The position numbers and the translations under genes are program-made. 64,000 nucleotides of DNA from an uncultured Agromyces sp. (lineage in GTDB: Bacteria > Actinomycetota > Actinomycetes > Actinomycetales > Microbacteriaceae): assembly GCA_913053875.1 (NCBI GenBank), contig CAJXGN010000009.1, positions 1 through 64,000 of the forward strand, written 5' to 3'. The notes beneath the pieces were generated by a model that saw only the letters and a list, made by a program, of their open reading frames with translations, was not told the origin of the DNA and did not search any database. The stretch's first letter is position 1. Each line of letters begins with the position of its first letter. Shown here in pieces: positions 47,133 to 55,502 of this stretch.

Positions 47133-48083
47133 TCACGCCGGGCCCGGTGCTCCCGACGGCAGGAACGGCGCGTCAGCCGCGTCGAGGAGCAGGGCGCCGA
47201 CGGGATCCGCCGCGATCGCGCGCACCCGTCGCGGGGGAAGCAGGCCGCGCCGCGACAGTCGATCGAGCGCGGCCGCGCGTGCCGCCTCCATCGCCGCTCG
47301 TTCATCGTCCGACAGCACCGCGAGCGCCCCGTCGACTCCGTCGACCGCGCGCAGCCGCGCGTCGGCGACGTCGGCGAGGAACGGGTCGGCGATCTCCCGG
47401 TCGTCGGCCGTGTCGGCCACCAGCGCTGCGCGCATCCGCACCCGACGCACCGAATCCACGATCGCGAGCACCAGCATCGGGAGGACCGACGCCACGATGA
47501 CCGGCAGCCAGCCGTCGGCCGAGCCCGCGTTCAGCGGGTCGTCCGCGACCCGATGGAGCGCGAGGCCGGCGGTCACCACACCCACCGCGCCGGTGCCGAT
47601 CGCGACCCGCGGCAGGGGCTGCAGCAGCCGTGGCGCGGCCAGCGCGGCGACGAGCAGCACGAGCGCGGCGACGCCGGAGACCGCCGCGAGCACGCCGCCG
47701 ACCGTGAGGGCGTCGGCCAGCCCGATCGCGCCGCGCGCGACGAGGAGCGCGAAGGCTGCCGTGACCGGCAGCAGGAGCGCTCCGGTGAGCAGCAGCGAGG
47801 CGCACCCGGCACGGGGATGGTCGGACCCGGCACGTGCCGCGATGCGCCGGATCGCGGCGGCGCCGCCATGCGCGCGGTCGGCCGCCGCCACCTCCTCGCC
47901 GTATGCGCGGGCCTCGCGCTCGACGGCGGCCAGCACGTCCGGCGCGGAGGCGAGCAGCCGACGGTCGAGGTCGGCGAGCTCGGCGGGGCCGGCGACGCGC
48001 AGGGAACGGGCCCAGTCGGCGGCGGCATGGGCCCGGGGCATCCGCTCGCCATCGACCGGCTCGGGAGCCGCCGGTTCAGCCAT
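47133..48083 (-). CDS. Multi-helix membrane protein of the secretion-like locus
   Basis: A 316-residue protein with a soluble N-terminal part (1-90, helical), about four membrane helices (around 93-115, 122-148, 155-175 and 187-210) and a soluble C-terminal helical part. It has no match I recognise; it is not clearly EccD, EccB or EsaA. Its start overlaps the preceding gene by eight bases, so it is cotranslated. As the second membrane protein of the locus it is a possible stand-in for a channel component; that is inference only. Confidence 0.75.
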   Translation of the reverse strand: MAEPAAPEPVDGERMPRAHAAADWARSLRVAGPAELADLDRRLLASAPDVLAAVEREARAYGEEVAAADRAHGGAAAIRRIAARAGSDHPRAGCASLLLTGALLLPVTAAFALLVARGAIGLADALTVGGVLAAVSGVAALVLLVAALAAPRLLQPLPRVAIGTGAVGVVTAGLALHRVADDPLNAGSADGWLPVIVASVLPMLVLAIVDSVRRVRMRAALVADTADDREIADPFLADVADARLRAVDGVDGALAVLSDDERAAMEAARAAALDRLSRRGLLPPRRVRAIAADPVGALLLDAADAPFLPSGAPGPA

Positions 48084-48657
48084 GGGACGGCAGGATGCGC
48101 AGGGTCTGCACGATCTGCTCGAGCTGCTCCTCGAGCAGGCCGAGCACGGTCGGCCGCGTGGGCGAGGTCAGCACGTGCACCGCGAACCCGTCGGCCGCGA
48201 ACGCGTAGCTGATGCCGCCGACCGGGTGCCCCGCCGCATCCGGTGCCGCCGCGACGAAGGTCGACCGGCGCCCGGCACCGAGGCCCGCCGCGGTCACGTC
48301 CTCGACAACGGGCGGGATCGCGAGCGGCAGGTCGGGCGTGAGCGCGTGGCGCAGCCCCGCCTCGACGTCGTCGCCCTCGGCGATCGCGGCGACGCGCACG
48401 TGCACGACCGCGGTGACCGGCACCGAGTACGGGCGGAAGAGCAGGGTGAGCGCGTCGTCGGGGGCGACCTGCGCGCGCACCTCGTCGAGCATCACGCGGA
48501 GCGCCATGCGCTGCTCGTCGCCGAACCCGTCGCGCCCGACGGCGTAGCCGGCCTCGAGCTCGGACGTGAACGCGTCCCACCGCTCGGCCGGCGCCTCGCG
48601 CGGCACGACGCTCCACGAGGCATCCGGCACCTGCAGGTCGAGCTCCATCGCGTTCAC
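48076..48657 (-). CDS. Small conserved protein of the secretion-like locus, possible PsbP/Mog1-like fold (second copy)
   Basis: A 193-residue soluble protein without signal peptide. GTG 48657 overlaps the previous stop (GTGA); ATG 48648 is an alternative. It ends in LEEQLEQIVQTLRILP. Alternating hydrophobic strands in the middle (LTLLFRPYSVPVTAVVHVRV) and a final helix resemble the DUF1795/PsbP/Mog1 fold, and the neighbouring gene looks similar. The assignment is weak. Coupled translation suggests both act together. Confidence 0.65.
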   Translation of the reverse strand: MNAMELDLQVPDASWSVVPREAPAERWDAFTSELEAGYAVGRDGFGDEQRMALRVMLDEVRAQVAPDDALTLLFRPYSVPVTAVVHVRVAAIAEGDDVEAGLRHALTPDLPLAIPPVVEDVTAAGLGAGRRSTFVAAAPDAAGHPVGGISYAFAADGFAVHVLTSPTRPTVLGLLEEQLEQIVQTLRILPSHG

Positions 48658-49277
48658 CGTGCGTCCTCCGTCCGGGGCATCCAGGCGAAGGTGCCCATGA
48701 TCGCGTCGGCGGTGTAGATGAAGCCGGCGAGCGGATGCTCCGAGGGGGCCGTGCCCACGGGGTGCGCGATGACCGCGGCGAAGCGCAGGGCGCTGCGACG
48801 ACGCGTCCCGGGGATGGGCGTGAGGTACGACACCGTGTGCGAGCCGATGCGGTCGCCGTTCACCTCGTGCGTGCCCGAGCGCTCCCAGCGGATCATGGCG
48901 CGGTCCTCGTTCAGGGCGCGTGCGCCGTGGCTGCGGATGAGCTCGGACACCTGCGCGTCGAGCGTGCCGCCGTCGGGCGCGGTCATGCGCGTCGCGGTGA
49001 TCGACATGGGCATGATCGCATCGTCGGGCGCGGAGTCCTGCACGAAGTACGCGACCGCGTCGAGGCGGCGGAGGTCGGCGAACGCCTGGCGGGCCAGGGT
49101 GCGCAGCTGGGCGTTCAGGTCGGGCCGGTGCTGGCGACGCAGGCGATCGGATGCCCGTGCGAGCATCGCCTGCTCCCCCGCCTGATCGGGTGCGTGCTCG
49201 ACCCACCCCGGCGGGAGGATGAGCTGGAACGGGGGGACCTCGGGGCGGGTGCCGAGGAGCTCGTCTCTCAGTGACAT
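48654..49277 (-). CDS. Small conserved protein of the secretion-like locus, possible PsbP/Mog1-like fold (first copy)
   Basis: A 207-residue soluble protein. The N-terminal FQLILPPGW is typical of PsbP/Mog1-like proteins, and the C-terminus YTADAIMGTFAWMP fits the last strand and helix of that fold. No catalytic motif is visible. The overlap with the next gene (GTGA) couples them. Similar small proteins occur next to secretion ATPases in actinobacteria and may be chaperones or assembly factors, which here is inference. Confidence 0.65.
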   Translation of the reverse strand: MSLRDELLGTRPEVPPFQLILPPGWVEHAPDQAGEQAMLARASDRLRRQHRPDLNAQLRTLARQAFADLRRLDAVAYFVQDSAPDDAIMPMSITATRMTAPDGGTLDAQVSELIRSHGARALNEDRAMIRWERSGTHEVNGDRIGSHTVSYLTPIPGTRRRSALRFAAVIAHPVGTAPSEHPLAGFIYTADAIMGTFAWMPRTEDAR

Positions 49278-49335
49278 CCGTCACATCCTCGCGCGTCCGC
49301 GGGGCGCACGCGAACCGACGGCCTCGCCGTGCAGG

Positions 49336-50556
49336 TCACGAGGTCGCGGCCAGCTGCTCGCGCCAGGTGTCGACCGGCGGCTCCGGCGGCGTCTCGGCGC
49401 CGAACACGCCCACGACGTTCGAGATCGTGGTCTTGATGTTGACGTCCATGTGGCCCGCCACGAGGTGCGCCGCGTTGACCCCGTTGTCGGTGGCCGCCTG
49501 GAGGGCGACGTTGTCGGCGACGCCCATGTACCGCGCGAAGATGTCGGCTCCGCCGCCGATCTCGCCGGAGATCTCGGTGAACAGCGAGCGCCCGGCGCCG
49601 GCCAGCCCGGGCACCCCGCTTCCGGCCGCAGTGAAGCCGGTCCGCACGGCGGTCCAGCCGCTGCGGACCTGGCCGATCGCGGGGCCGAACTCGTCGGCCG
49701 CGACGAACCCCTTCAGTAACGCCTTCGTGCCCGCCTCGCCGCCCTCGGCGAATGCGCCGAGCTTGCCGATGGGGATCACGCCGACGATCGCCCACGCGAC
49801 GTCGCTCCACGACGCGCGCCCGTAGAACTTCATGTACACCGTCAGCGCAAGCGCGAGGATCCCGGCGATGGTGCCGAGCACCGCGATGAGCGGCCCGCCG
49901 ATGACGATCGCGAGCACCGCGAGCACGATGCCGACCACCTGGAGCACCTTGAGCGCGGTGTCGGCGAATCCTGCGAGGTCGTCGGTCCACGAGTCCTCGA
50001 TGCCGCCGTCGGTCGCCGTGCCGATCGCGTCGGTCGCGCGCTCGAACGCCTCCTCCCACGTGTCGTAGCGCGCGTCGTAGTCGTCGGCGAGCAGCTCCCA
50101 GGCGTCGTGCGCCTGCTCGCGCGCGATCCGAGCGTTCTCCCGGGTCGTGTCGTCGGCCACGCCGGTGTCGGGGTCGGGCATGGGCAGCGGCATGGTCGCG
50201 TACTCCATGTGCCGCGACGTGTAGGTGATCCACGCCTGCTCGCAGTCGTCGAGGAGCGTGCGGAGACCGGTCTGGACCTCCTCGAGCGAACCCGCGTAGG
50301 CCTTCAGCGCCAGCCCCGTGGGCGAGTAGCGCTCGCCCGCGAGCCGCAGCTCCTCGTGCACGTCGCCGACGACCTCGCGGAGCGCGTCGACGCTCAGGCC
50401 CTCCATGCCCTCCGCGCCCTCGGCGATCGCCTTGAGCAGCCCGGCCGACTCGCGCATCTGCATGCCGAGGTCGACGATCTCGTCGCCGCGGCGCGTGATG
50501 TCGCCGGGGTGGCCCTCGATCCACTCGATCTCGCGGCCCAGGCGGGTGGGATCCAT
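49336..50556 (-). CDS. Candidate type VII secretion substrate with WXG-like N-terminus
   Basis: A 406-residue protein. Residues 1-130 are helical and resemble the WXG/LXG-type N-terminal modules of secreted proteins; 130-200 is charged; 205-250 is strongly hydrophobic (VVGIVLAVLAIVIGG, then ALALTVYMKFYG). The rest is Gly/Ala-rich and ends HMDVNIKTTISNVVGVFGAE with a Pro-rich tail. No toxin or enzyme domain can be named. The arrangement (helical head, hydrophobic hairpin, tail) is that of many polymorphic secreted proteins. It lies between two small helical genes and could be substrate or membrane component. Confidence 0.65.
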   Translation of the reverse strand: MDPTRLGREIEWIEGHPGDITRRGDEIVDLGMQMRESAGLLKAIAEGAEGMEGLSVDALREVVGDVHEELRLAGERYSPTGLALKAYAGSLEEVQTGLRTLLDDCEQAWITYTSRHMEYATMPLPMPDPDTGVADDTTRENARIAREQAHDAWELLADDYDARYDTWEEAFERATDAIGTATDGGIEDSWTDDLAGFADTALKVLQVVGIVLAVLAIVIGGPLIAVLGTIAGILALALTVYMKFYGRASWSDVAWAIVGVIPIGKLGAFAEGGEAGTKALLKGFVAADEFGPAIGQVRSGWTAVRTGFTAAGSGVPGLAGAGRSLFTEISGEIGGGADIFARYMGVADNVALQAATDNGVNAAHLVAGHMDVNIKTTISNVVGVFGAETPPEPPVDTWREQLAATS

Positions 50557-50593
50557 GCGTGTCGCTCCTCGTCGTGAGTCGGAAGGTGGTCGC

Positions 50594-50920
50594 TCAGCCG
50601 CGCGGCAGATCGCGGGTCTCGCCGGCGTCGACGCTCAGGGACTTCGACGCCTCGACGTCCCAGTCCTCCCACGCGGCGCCGGTCTCCTCGACGTGCTGCT
50701 GCACCTTGGCGATGTCCTCGCGGAGGAACCGCCTGCGGTCGTCCCAGCCCGACTCGAAGCTGCTCGCCTTCGAGCGCAGCTCGCCGCGCCCGCACGGCGT
50801 GCCGATCGCCTCCTCGAGCTGGTCCGACCGGTTCGAGGCCTCGTCGAGCTCGACCAGGATCTGCTTGAGCGAGCCGTTGAGCTCGTTCAGCACCGAGTAG
50901 CTGATCAGCACGTCCGACAT
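50594..50920 (-). CDS. WXG100-like small helical protein
   Basis: A 108-residue protein predicted to form a helical hairpin: helix 1 around LNELNGSLKQILVELDEASN, a turn near GTPCGRGEL, then FESGWDDRRRFLREDIAKVQQHV with a Trp and helix 2. It resembles ESAT-6-like partner proteins, though the Trp is late. It lies just downstream of the EssC-type ATPase, and ends before the candidate substrate gene, as expected for a pair or adaptor. Confidence 0.65.
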   Translation of the reverse strand: MSDVLISYSVLNELNGSLKQILVELDEASNRSDQLEEAIGTPCGRGELRSKASSFESGWDDRRRFLREDIAKVQQHVEETGAAWEDWDVEASKSLSVDAGETRDLPRG

Positions 50921-51026
50921 GTTGCGCCTCCTCGGGTCTCCGCCGGTTCGCTGCCGGCGATGGCGAGCCTATTGCCGGCCCGGGCGTCGGGAACATGGGG
51001 ACCGATCCCCATCGGCGGCATCCGTG

Positions 51027-54000
51027 TCATGACAGCGGCAGCTGCACCGTCTGGATGCGGCCGTTCTGCACGAAGATGCCACGACCCTCGGGGAAGTCCG
51101 CGCGCTTGACCTTGGGGAACGGCACCTTGAACACCGAGTCGCCGTCGTACGCGTCGGGCCGCAGCGCCACGCCGCGCCGCCCGGCCTTGAAGTCGCCGAT
51201 GAAGCCGAACCCGCTCGACAGCAGCGACACGTCGGCGTCGCCCACGAGGAAGTGGTCGCTGCGGTTGACGGCCTGGAAGAGCTCCTTGAGCGGGCGCTCG
51301 GCCTCCGTGTCGGCGAACTGGGTGACCTGCTCGACCACCACCATGATGCGGTGACCGATCGACTCGTCGGGGATGAGCTCGACGAGCTCCTTCGCCAGGG
51401 CCTTCGCGTCGGCCACGTTCGTGGCGCTGCGGGTCCACGGCGCGTGGTCGCCGAGCTGTGCGCGACGACCGGCGAAGTGGAAGAGGCGCACGTCGGGGTC
51501 GAACCGCCGCATCGCGTCGACGAGGCCGCGCAGCGCCTGCGACTTGCCGCTCTGGGGCGGGCCCGTCACCGCGAACGTGCCGACCGGCTCGAAGCCGATC
51601 GGGCCGAGCGTCTCGTCGGCGAGGCCGAGCACGGGCTCGCCGGCGACCTGCTCGGGCAGGTGCTCCGCGGGGAACGCGACGGGCAGTGCGCCGATGCCCG
51701 GCGCCTCGGGTGCGCCCTCCCGGCGGAGCCGCGCCGCGAGCGCCTCGAGCGCCGTGGTCTGCATCGCGACGTTCGTCGAGCCGCCGAGCACCGCGACCTG
51801 CGCCTCGGCGCCGTCGACGATCGCGCGCCCCGGTGCGGAGCGCTCGTCGAGCACGTCCTTCGGCACGCCCAGCACCTGGTAGGCGGTCTCCTCGGAGAGG
51901 CGCAGCACGATGCGCTTGGTGATGTTCGCCGCGACCGCGGTGGGCACCGCGCCGGCACGGTCGGCCGTGGCGACCACGTGCACGCCGAGCGGCCGGCCCT
52001 CACCGAGGATGCGCATGAACGCGTTGTAGAACGGCGCGCGGACCGCGGCGCCGTCCCACTCCGCACGGAACTGCGCGAACCCGTCGACGAGCACGAACAC
52101 GCGCGGCTCGCTGCGTCCGGTCAGCTCGCGGTACTCGGTCAGGCTCGCCGCGTTGACCGCGCTGAACTCGCGGCCGCGACGGTCGAGCAGGTCGCCGACG
52201 GTGCGCAGCAGCCGCTGGATCCGCTCGGGGTCGTCGCCCGGGACGACCGCGCCGACGTGCGGCAGCGCCTCGAGCGACCGCAGCGAACCCGAGCCGAAGT
52301 CGAGGCCGTACACCTGCGCCACGCCGGCATCGGGGCGCATGCCGGCCGCGATGGCGACCGTGCGCAGCGCGGTCGACTTGCCAGCGCCGCTCGTGCCGTA
52401 GACGAGCATCGACCCGTCGCGGTCGGGCACGAAGTGCACCGGCTCCTGCAGCTGCCGCTCCGGACGGTCGGCGAGTCCGACGACCACCTGCGCGTCACCC
52501 GCGACCGGCAGGTCGACGAGGTCGACCGCCGGGGCGAGGTCGTCGAGCCAGGGCCGGCGCGGCGTGGGGATCGACGCCAGGGTCGCCGCCTCCACGAAGC
52601 TGCGCACCATGCGCTTCTGGTCGTTCGGACCGGGATCCGCACCGAGGTCGGCGGCCTCCGGCTCGGCGTCGGCCTCCCAGAGCACCACGCCGCCGAACCG
52701 CAGCTCGGCGACGCGCACCTCGGCCTCGGTCTGCTCGTCGGCGCTCCAGCCGCCCGCGTACGCCGCCTGGAACGACACCAGTCGGCCCGGCCCCGTCTTC
52801 GCGATCGCGCGCCCGGGCAGCGACGGGTCGAAGCCCGCCGCGACGGCGTCGCCGACCACGTCGCGGGAGTCGGACTCGTCGGCCATGCGCAACGCGACCC
52901 GCAGGTTCGTGTTCGCACGCAGGTTGTCCTTGATGACGCCGGCCGGCCGCTGCGTCGCCATGATCAGGTGGATGCCGAGCGAGCGCCCGCGCTGTGCGAT
53001 GTCGACGACGCCGTCGACGAACTCGGGCACCTCGTTCGCGAGCGCCGCGAACTCGTCGATCACGAGCACGAGCGCCGGCGGGCACTCGGGGTCGCGCCGC
53101 CGCTCGAGCTCGAGCAGGTCCTTCGCCTTCTTGCGGTTGAACAGGCGCTCGCGGTGGTGCAGCTCGGCCCGCAGGCTCGTGAGCGCGCGCCGCACGAGGT
53201 GCGGGCTCAGGTCGGTCACGAGGCCCACGCAGTGCGGCAGGTCGACGCAGTCGGCGAACGCCGACCCGCCCTTGTAGTCGACGAACAGGAACGTCACGCG
53301 GTCGGGGCTGTATTCGGCCGCCATGCCGAGCACCCACGCCTGGAGGAACTCCGACTTGCCCGAGCCCGTCGTGCCGCCGACCAGCGCATGCGGGCCCTGG
53401 CTGCGCAGGTCGAGGGTCATCGCGTCGGGGCTCGACTGGCCCACGAACGCCTTGAGCGTGCCGGCGCGCTTCAGGCGGGGCAGGGGCGCACCGGACCGGT
53501 CGGCGACCGAGTCGTTCTGCCGCCAGCGCTCCACCACGCTCGACGCCTGGTCGGCGAGGTCGTGGCCGATGAGCCCGAGCATCGACGCCGAACGCGGCAG
53601 GTCGCTCGAGTCGGCCACCACGGTGCTCGCGTCGACGACGGGCGCGAGGCGCTTCGCGAACACGTCCGCGTAGGCGGCCGAGACGCCCTCGACGCGCACC
53701 TGCTCGTAGGTGCGGCCGGCGCGGACGAGTCCGACCGTGGCATCCTCGAGCCCCCGGGACGCATCGATGTACGACCGGCACGCGGCGGGCAGCGACTCGA
53801 CGCTCGACCCCAGGAAGATCGTGTAGATGCCCGCGTCGGCACCCCGCTCGATGACCTGGGTGAGGCGCGGCCGGTCCACCGGGGCATCCGCCGACACGAA
53901 CAGCACGAGCGCCATGTCGCCCTCGACCTCGCCGCCCTGCTCGATCGCCTCGCCGATCTGCGCCCCGAGCTCCATCGCGGTGTCGGCGTCGCGGAGCGGG

Positions 54001-55502
54001 CCGCGGCGCGTGGCCGTGCCCGACAGGCGCTGCAGGATCGTCTCCTCGAGCGCGTTCAGCAGTGCGGTGCCCGTGGCCTGGCTGTCGGCCAGCGCGAACT
54101 GCGCGAACGGCGAGCGCGGACTCGTGGTGTGCGGCATCCACTTCAGCCACTCCAGCTCGCGCGCCCAGCCGGGATCGACGATCGCGGCCGTGATGATCTC
54201 GTTCGGCGCGTGCAGGCCGAACAGCTGCACGCCGAGGCCGCGCACGACGTCGGCGGCGACGCCGCGGGGGCCGGCCACGCCCAGCGCACCGGCGCTCGGC
54301 AGCAGCTCCACGACGGGGACGTCGTCGATGCTGGCGAAGCGCTCCCGCAGGTCCTCCACCCGAGCGGCGTACTCCGGGATGCCGCCCCCGCCGGGCGACG
54401 GGGCGATCGAGTTGCGGCTCGCCGCACGACCCGTGCCGAGCCGGAACGACAGGAAGTTCCAGTGCTCGGGGCGCCGGGTCCAGAGCATCGGGCCGAGGCG
54501 CATGGCCTGCTCGTAGACCGTCGCGACCGCGGGCGCCTCGCCCTGCCGGCGGTCGAACTCGACCTCGACCTCCGCGGTCAGGCGCTCCTCGAGCGCCTCG
54601 GCCTGGAGCTCGAACGTCTCGATCTCCTGGCGGACCTTCCGGCTCGTGAAGCTCCGCTGGCCGAACCAGTTCGCGAGCAGCATGAGCGGTGCCATCGCGA
54701 CGATGACCAGCGAGAGCACGCGCTGGGTCAGCGCGTAGATCGAGAGCCCCATGATCACAGGCGCGACGATCATCGGCCACGGGAACATGCGCGGCGTCGC
54801 CTCGGTGGGCAGGTCGGGGTGCGGGTACTCGGTGCCCGGATAGCGCGGCTCCACGCGCGGCGACCGGTTGAACATCAGGGCGCCGCCCCGTTCGAGCACC
54901 GGGTCGTGCTCCACCTCGGCCGATGCGACGGGCGTGATCGCCACCTCGGTGTCGCCCAGTACGACGGCCTGGCCGGGGATCACGGTGAGGCGGGGCACGA
55001 GCCCGCCGTCGACGAGGATGCCGTTGGCCGAGTTCAGGTCGACGAGCTCGATGCCGTGGCCGACGTCGATGCGCGCGTGGCGCTTCGACACGAGCGGGTC
55101 GGCGAGCACGACGTCGGCGTCGCCGCCGCGACCGATGACGCTGTGCCCCTCGGGCAGGTCGATGCGACGGCCCGCCTCGGGGCCACTGCGCACCTCGAGC
55201 ACCGCGGCGGGGCCCGTGCGCCGCCCGCCCTGGCGCGCGCCCGCATCGGGCACGACCGCCGCGCGGAAGCCCGACCCGATCGCCGCGTCGGCGAACAGCG
55301 CACTCGACGCGAGCGTGGTGGCCTCGCGGGCGGTCGGGGCCGCGACGGCGAGGGTCAGCGGCACGCCCGCCGTGCCGGTGCCGCGCGGGTCGCTGCCGGC
55401 GATCGCACGCGCGACGTCGCCCACCGTCGCGGTCGCATCGGAGGTGACCACGATGTCGACATCGTCGCCGCCGGGGCGCCGGTAGGAGAGCTTGACCTTC
55501 AT
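51027..55502 (-). CDS. FHA-containing EssC/EccC-type secretion ATPase
   Basis: A 1491-residue FtsK/SpoIIIE-family motor of a type VII-like secretion system. Residues 1-90 are a beta-rich head; an FHA domain follows at about 100-190 (GRGGDADVVL, SKRH, NSANG). Two membrane helices lie at 242-281. Three ATPase domains follow: D1 with Walker A GGTTGSGKS (709-717) and Walker B LVLVIDEF (811-818); D2 with GTSGAGKST (1036-1044) but VLVDGF instead of DE; D3 with GPPQSGKSQ (1314-1322) and VVVEQ. Only D1 looks fully active. ATG 55502 overlaps the RDD-FHA stop as ATGA; a frame extension beyond it overlaps that gene and is rejected. Confidence 0.9.
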   Translation of the reverse strand: MKVKLSYRRPGGDDVDIVVTSDATATVGDVARAIAGSDPRGTGTAGVPLTLAVAAPTAREATTLASSALFADAAIGSGFRAAVVPDAGARQGGRRTGPAAVLEVRSGPEAGRRIDLPEGHSVIGRGGDADVVLADPLVSKRHARIDVGHGIELVDLNSANGILVDGGLVPRLTVIPGQAVVLGDTEVAITPVASAEVEHDPVLERGGALMFNRSPRVEPRYPGTEYPHPDLPTEATPRMFPWPMIVAPVIMGLSIYALTQRVLSLVIVAMAPLMLLANWFGQRSFTSRKVRQEIETFELQAEALEERLTAEVEVEFDRRQGEAPAVATVYEQAMRLGPMLWTRRPEHWNFLSFRLGTGRAASRNSIAPSPGGGGIPEYAARVEDLRERFASIDDVPVVELLPSAGALGVAGPRGVAADVVRGLGVQLFGLHAPNEIITAAIVDPGWARELEWLKWMPHTTSPRSPFAQFALADSQATGTALLNALEETILQRLSGTATRRGPLRDADTAMELGAQIGEAIEQGGEVEGDMALVLFVSADAPVDRPRLTQVIERGADAGIYTIFLGSSVESLPAACRSYIDASRGLEDATVGLVRAGRTYEQVRVEGVSAAYADVFAKRLAPVVDASTVVADSSDLPRSASMLGLIGHDLADQASSVVERWRQNDSVADRSGAPLPRLKRAGTLKAFVGQSSPDAMTLDLRSQGPHALVGGTTGSGKSEFLQAWVLGMAAEYSPDRVTFLFVDYKGGSAFADCVDLPHCVGLVTDLSPHLVRRALTSLRAELHHRERLFNRKKAKDLLELERRRDPECPPALVLVIDEFAALANEVPEFVDGVVDIAQRGRSLGIHLIMATQRPAGVIKDNLRANTNLRVALRMADESDSRDVVGDAVAAGFDPSLPGRAIAKTGPGRLVSFQAAYAGGWSADEQTEAEVRVAELRFGGVVLWEADAEPEAADLGADPGPNDQKRMVRSFVEAATLASIPTPRRPWLDDLAPAVDLVDLPVAGDAQVVVGLADRPERQLQEPVHFVPDRDGSMLVYGTSGAGKSTALRTVAIAAGMRPDAGVAQVYGLDFGSGSLRSLEALPHVGAVVPGDDPERIQRLLRTVGDLLDRRGREFSAVNAASLTEYRELTGRSEPRVFVLVDGFAQFRAEWDGAAVRAPFYNAFMRILGEGRPLGVHVVATADRAGAVPTAVAANITKRIVLRLSEETAYQVLGVPKDVLDERSAPGRAIVDGAEAQVAVLGGSTNVAMQTTALEALAARLRREGAPEAPGIGALPVAFPAEHLPEQVAGEPVLGLADETLGPIGFEPVGTFAVTGPPQSGKSQALRGLVDAMRRFDPDVRLFHFAGRRAQLGDHAPWTRSATNVADAKALAKELVELIPDESIGHRIMVVVEQVTQFADTEAERPLKELFQAVNRSDHFLVGDADVSLLSSGFGFIGDFKAGRRGVALRPDAYDGDSVFKVPFPKVKRADFPEGRGIFVQNGRIQTVQLPLS

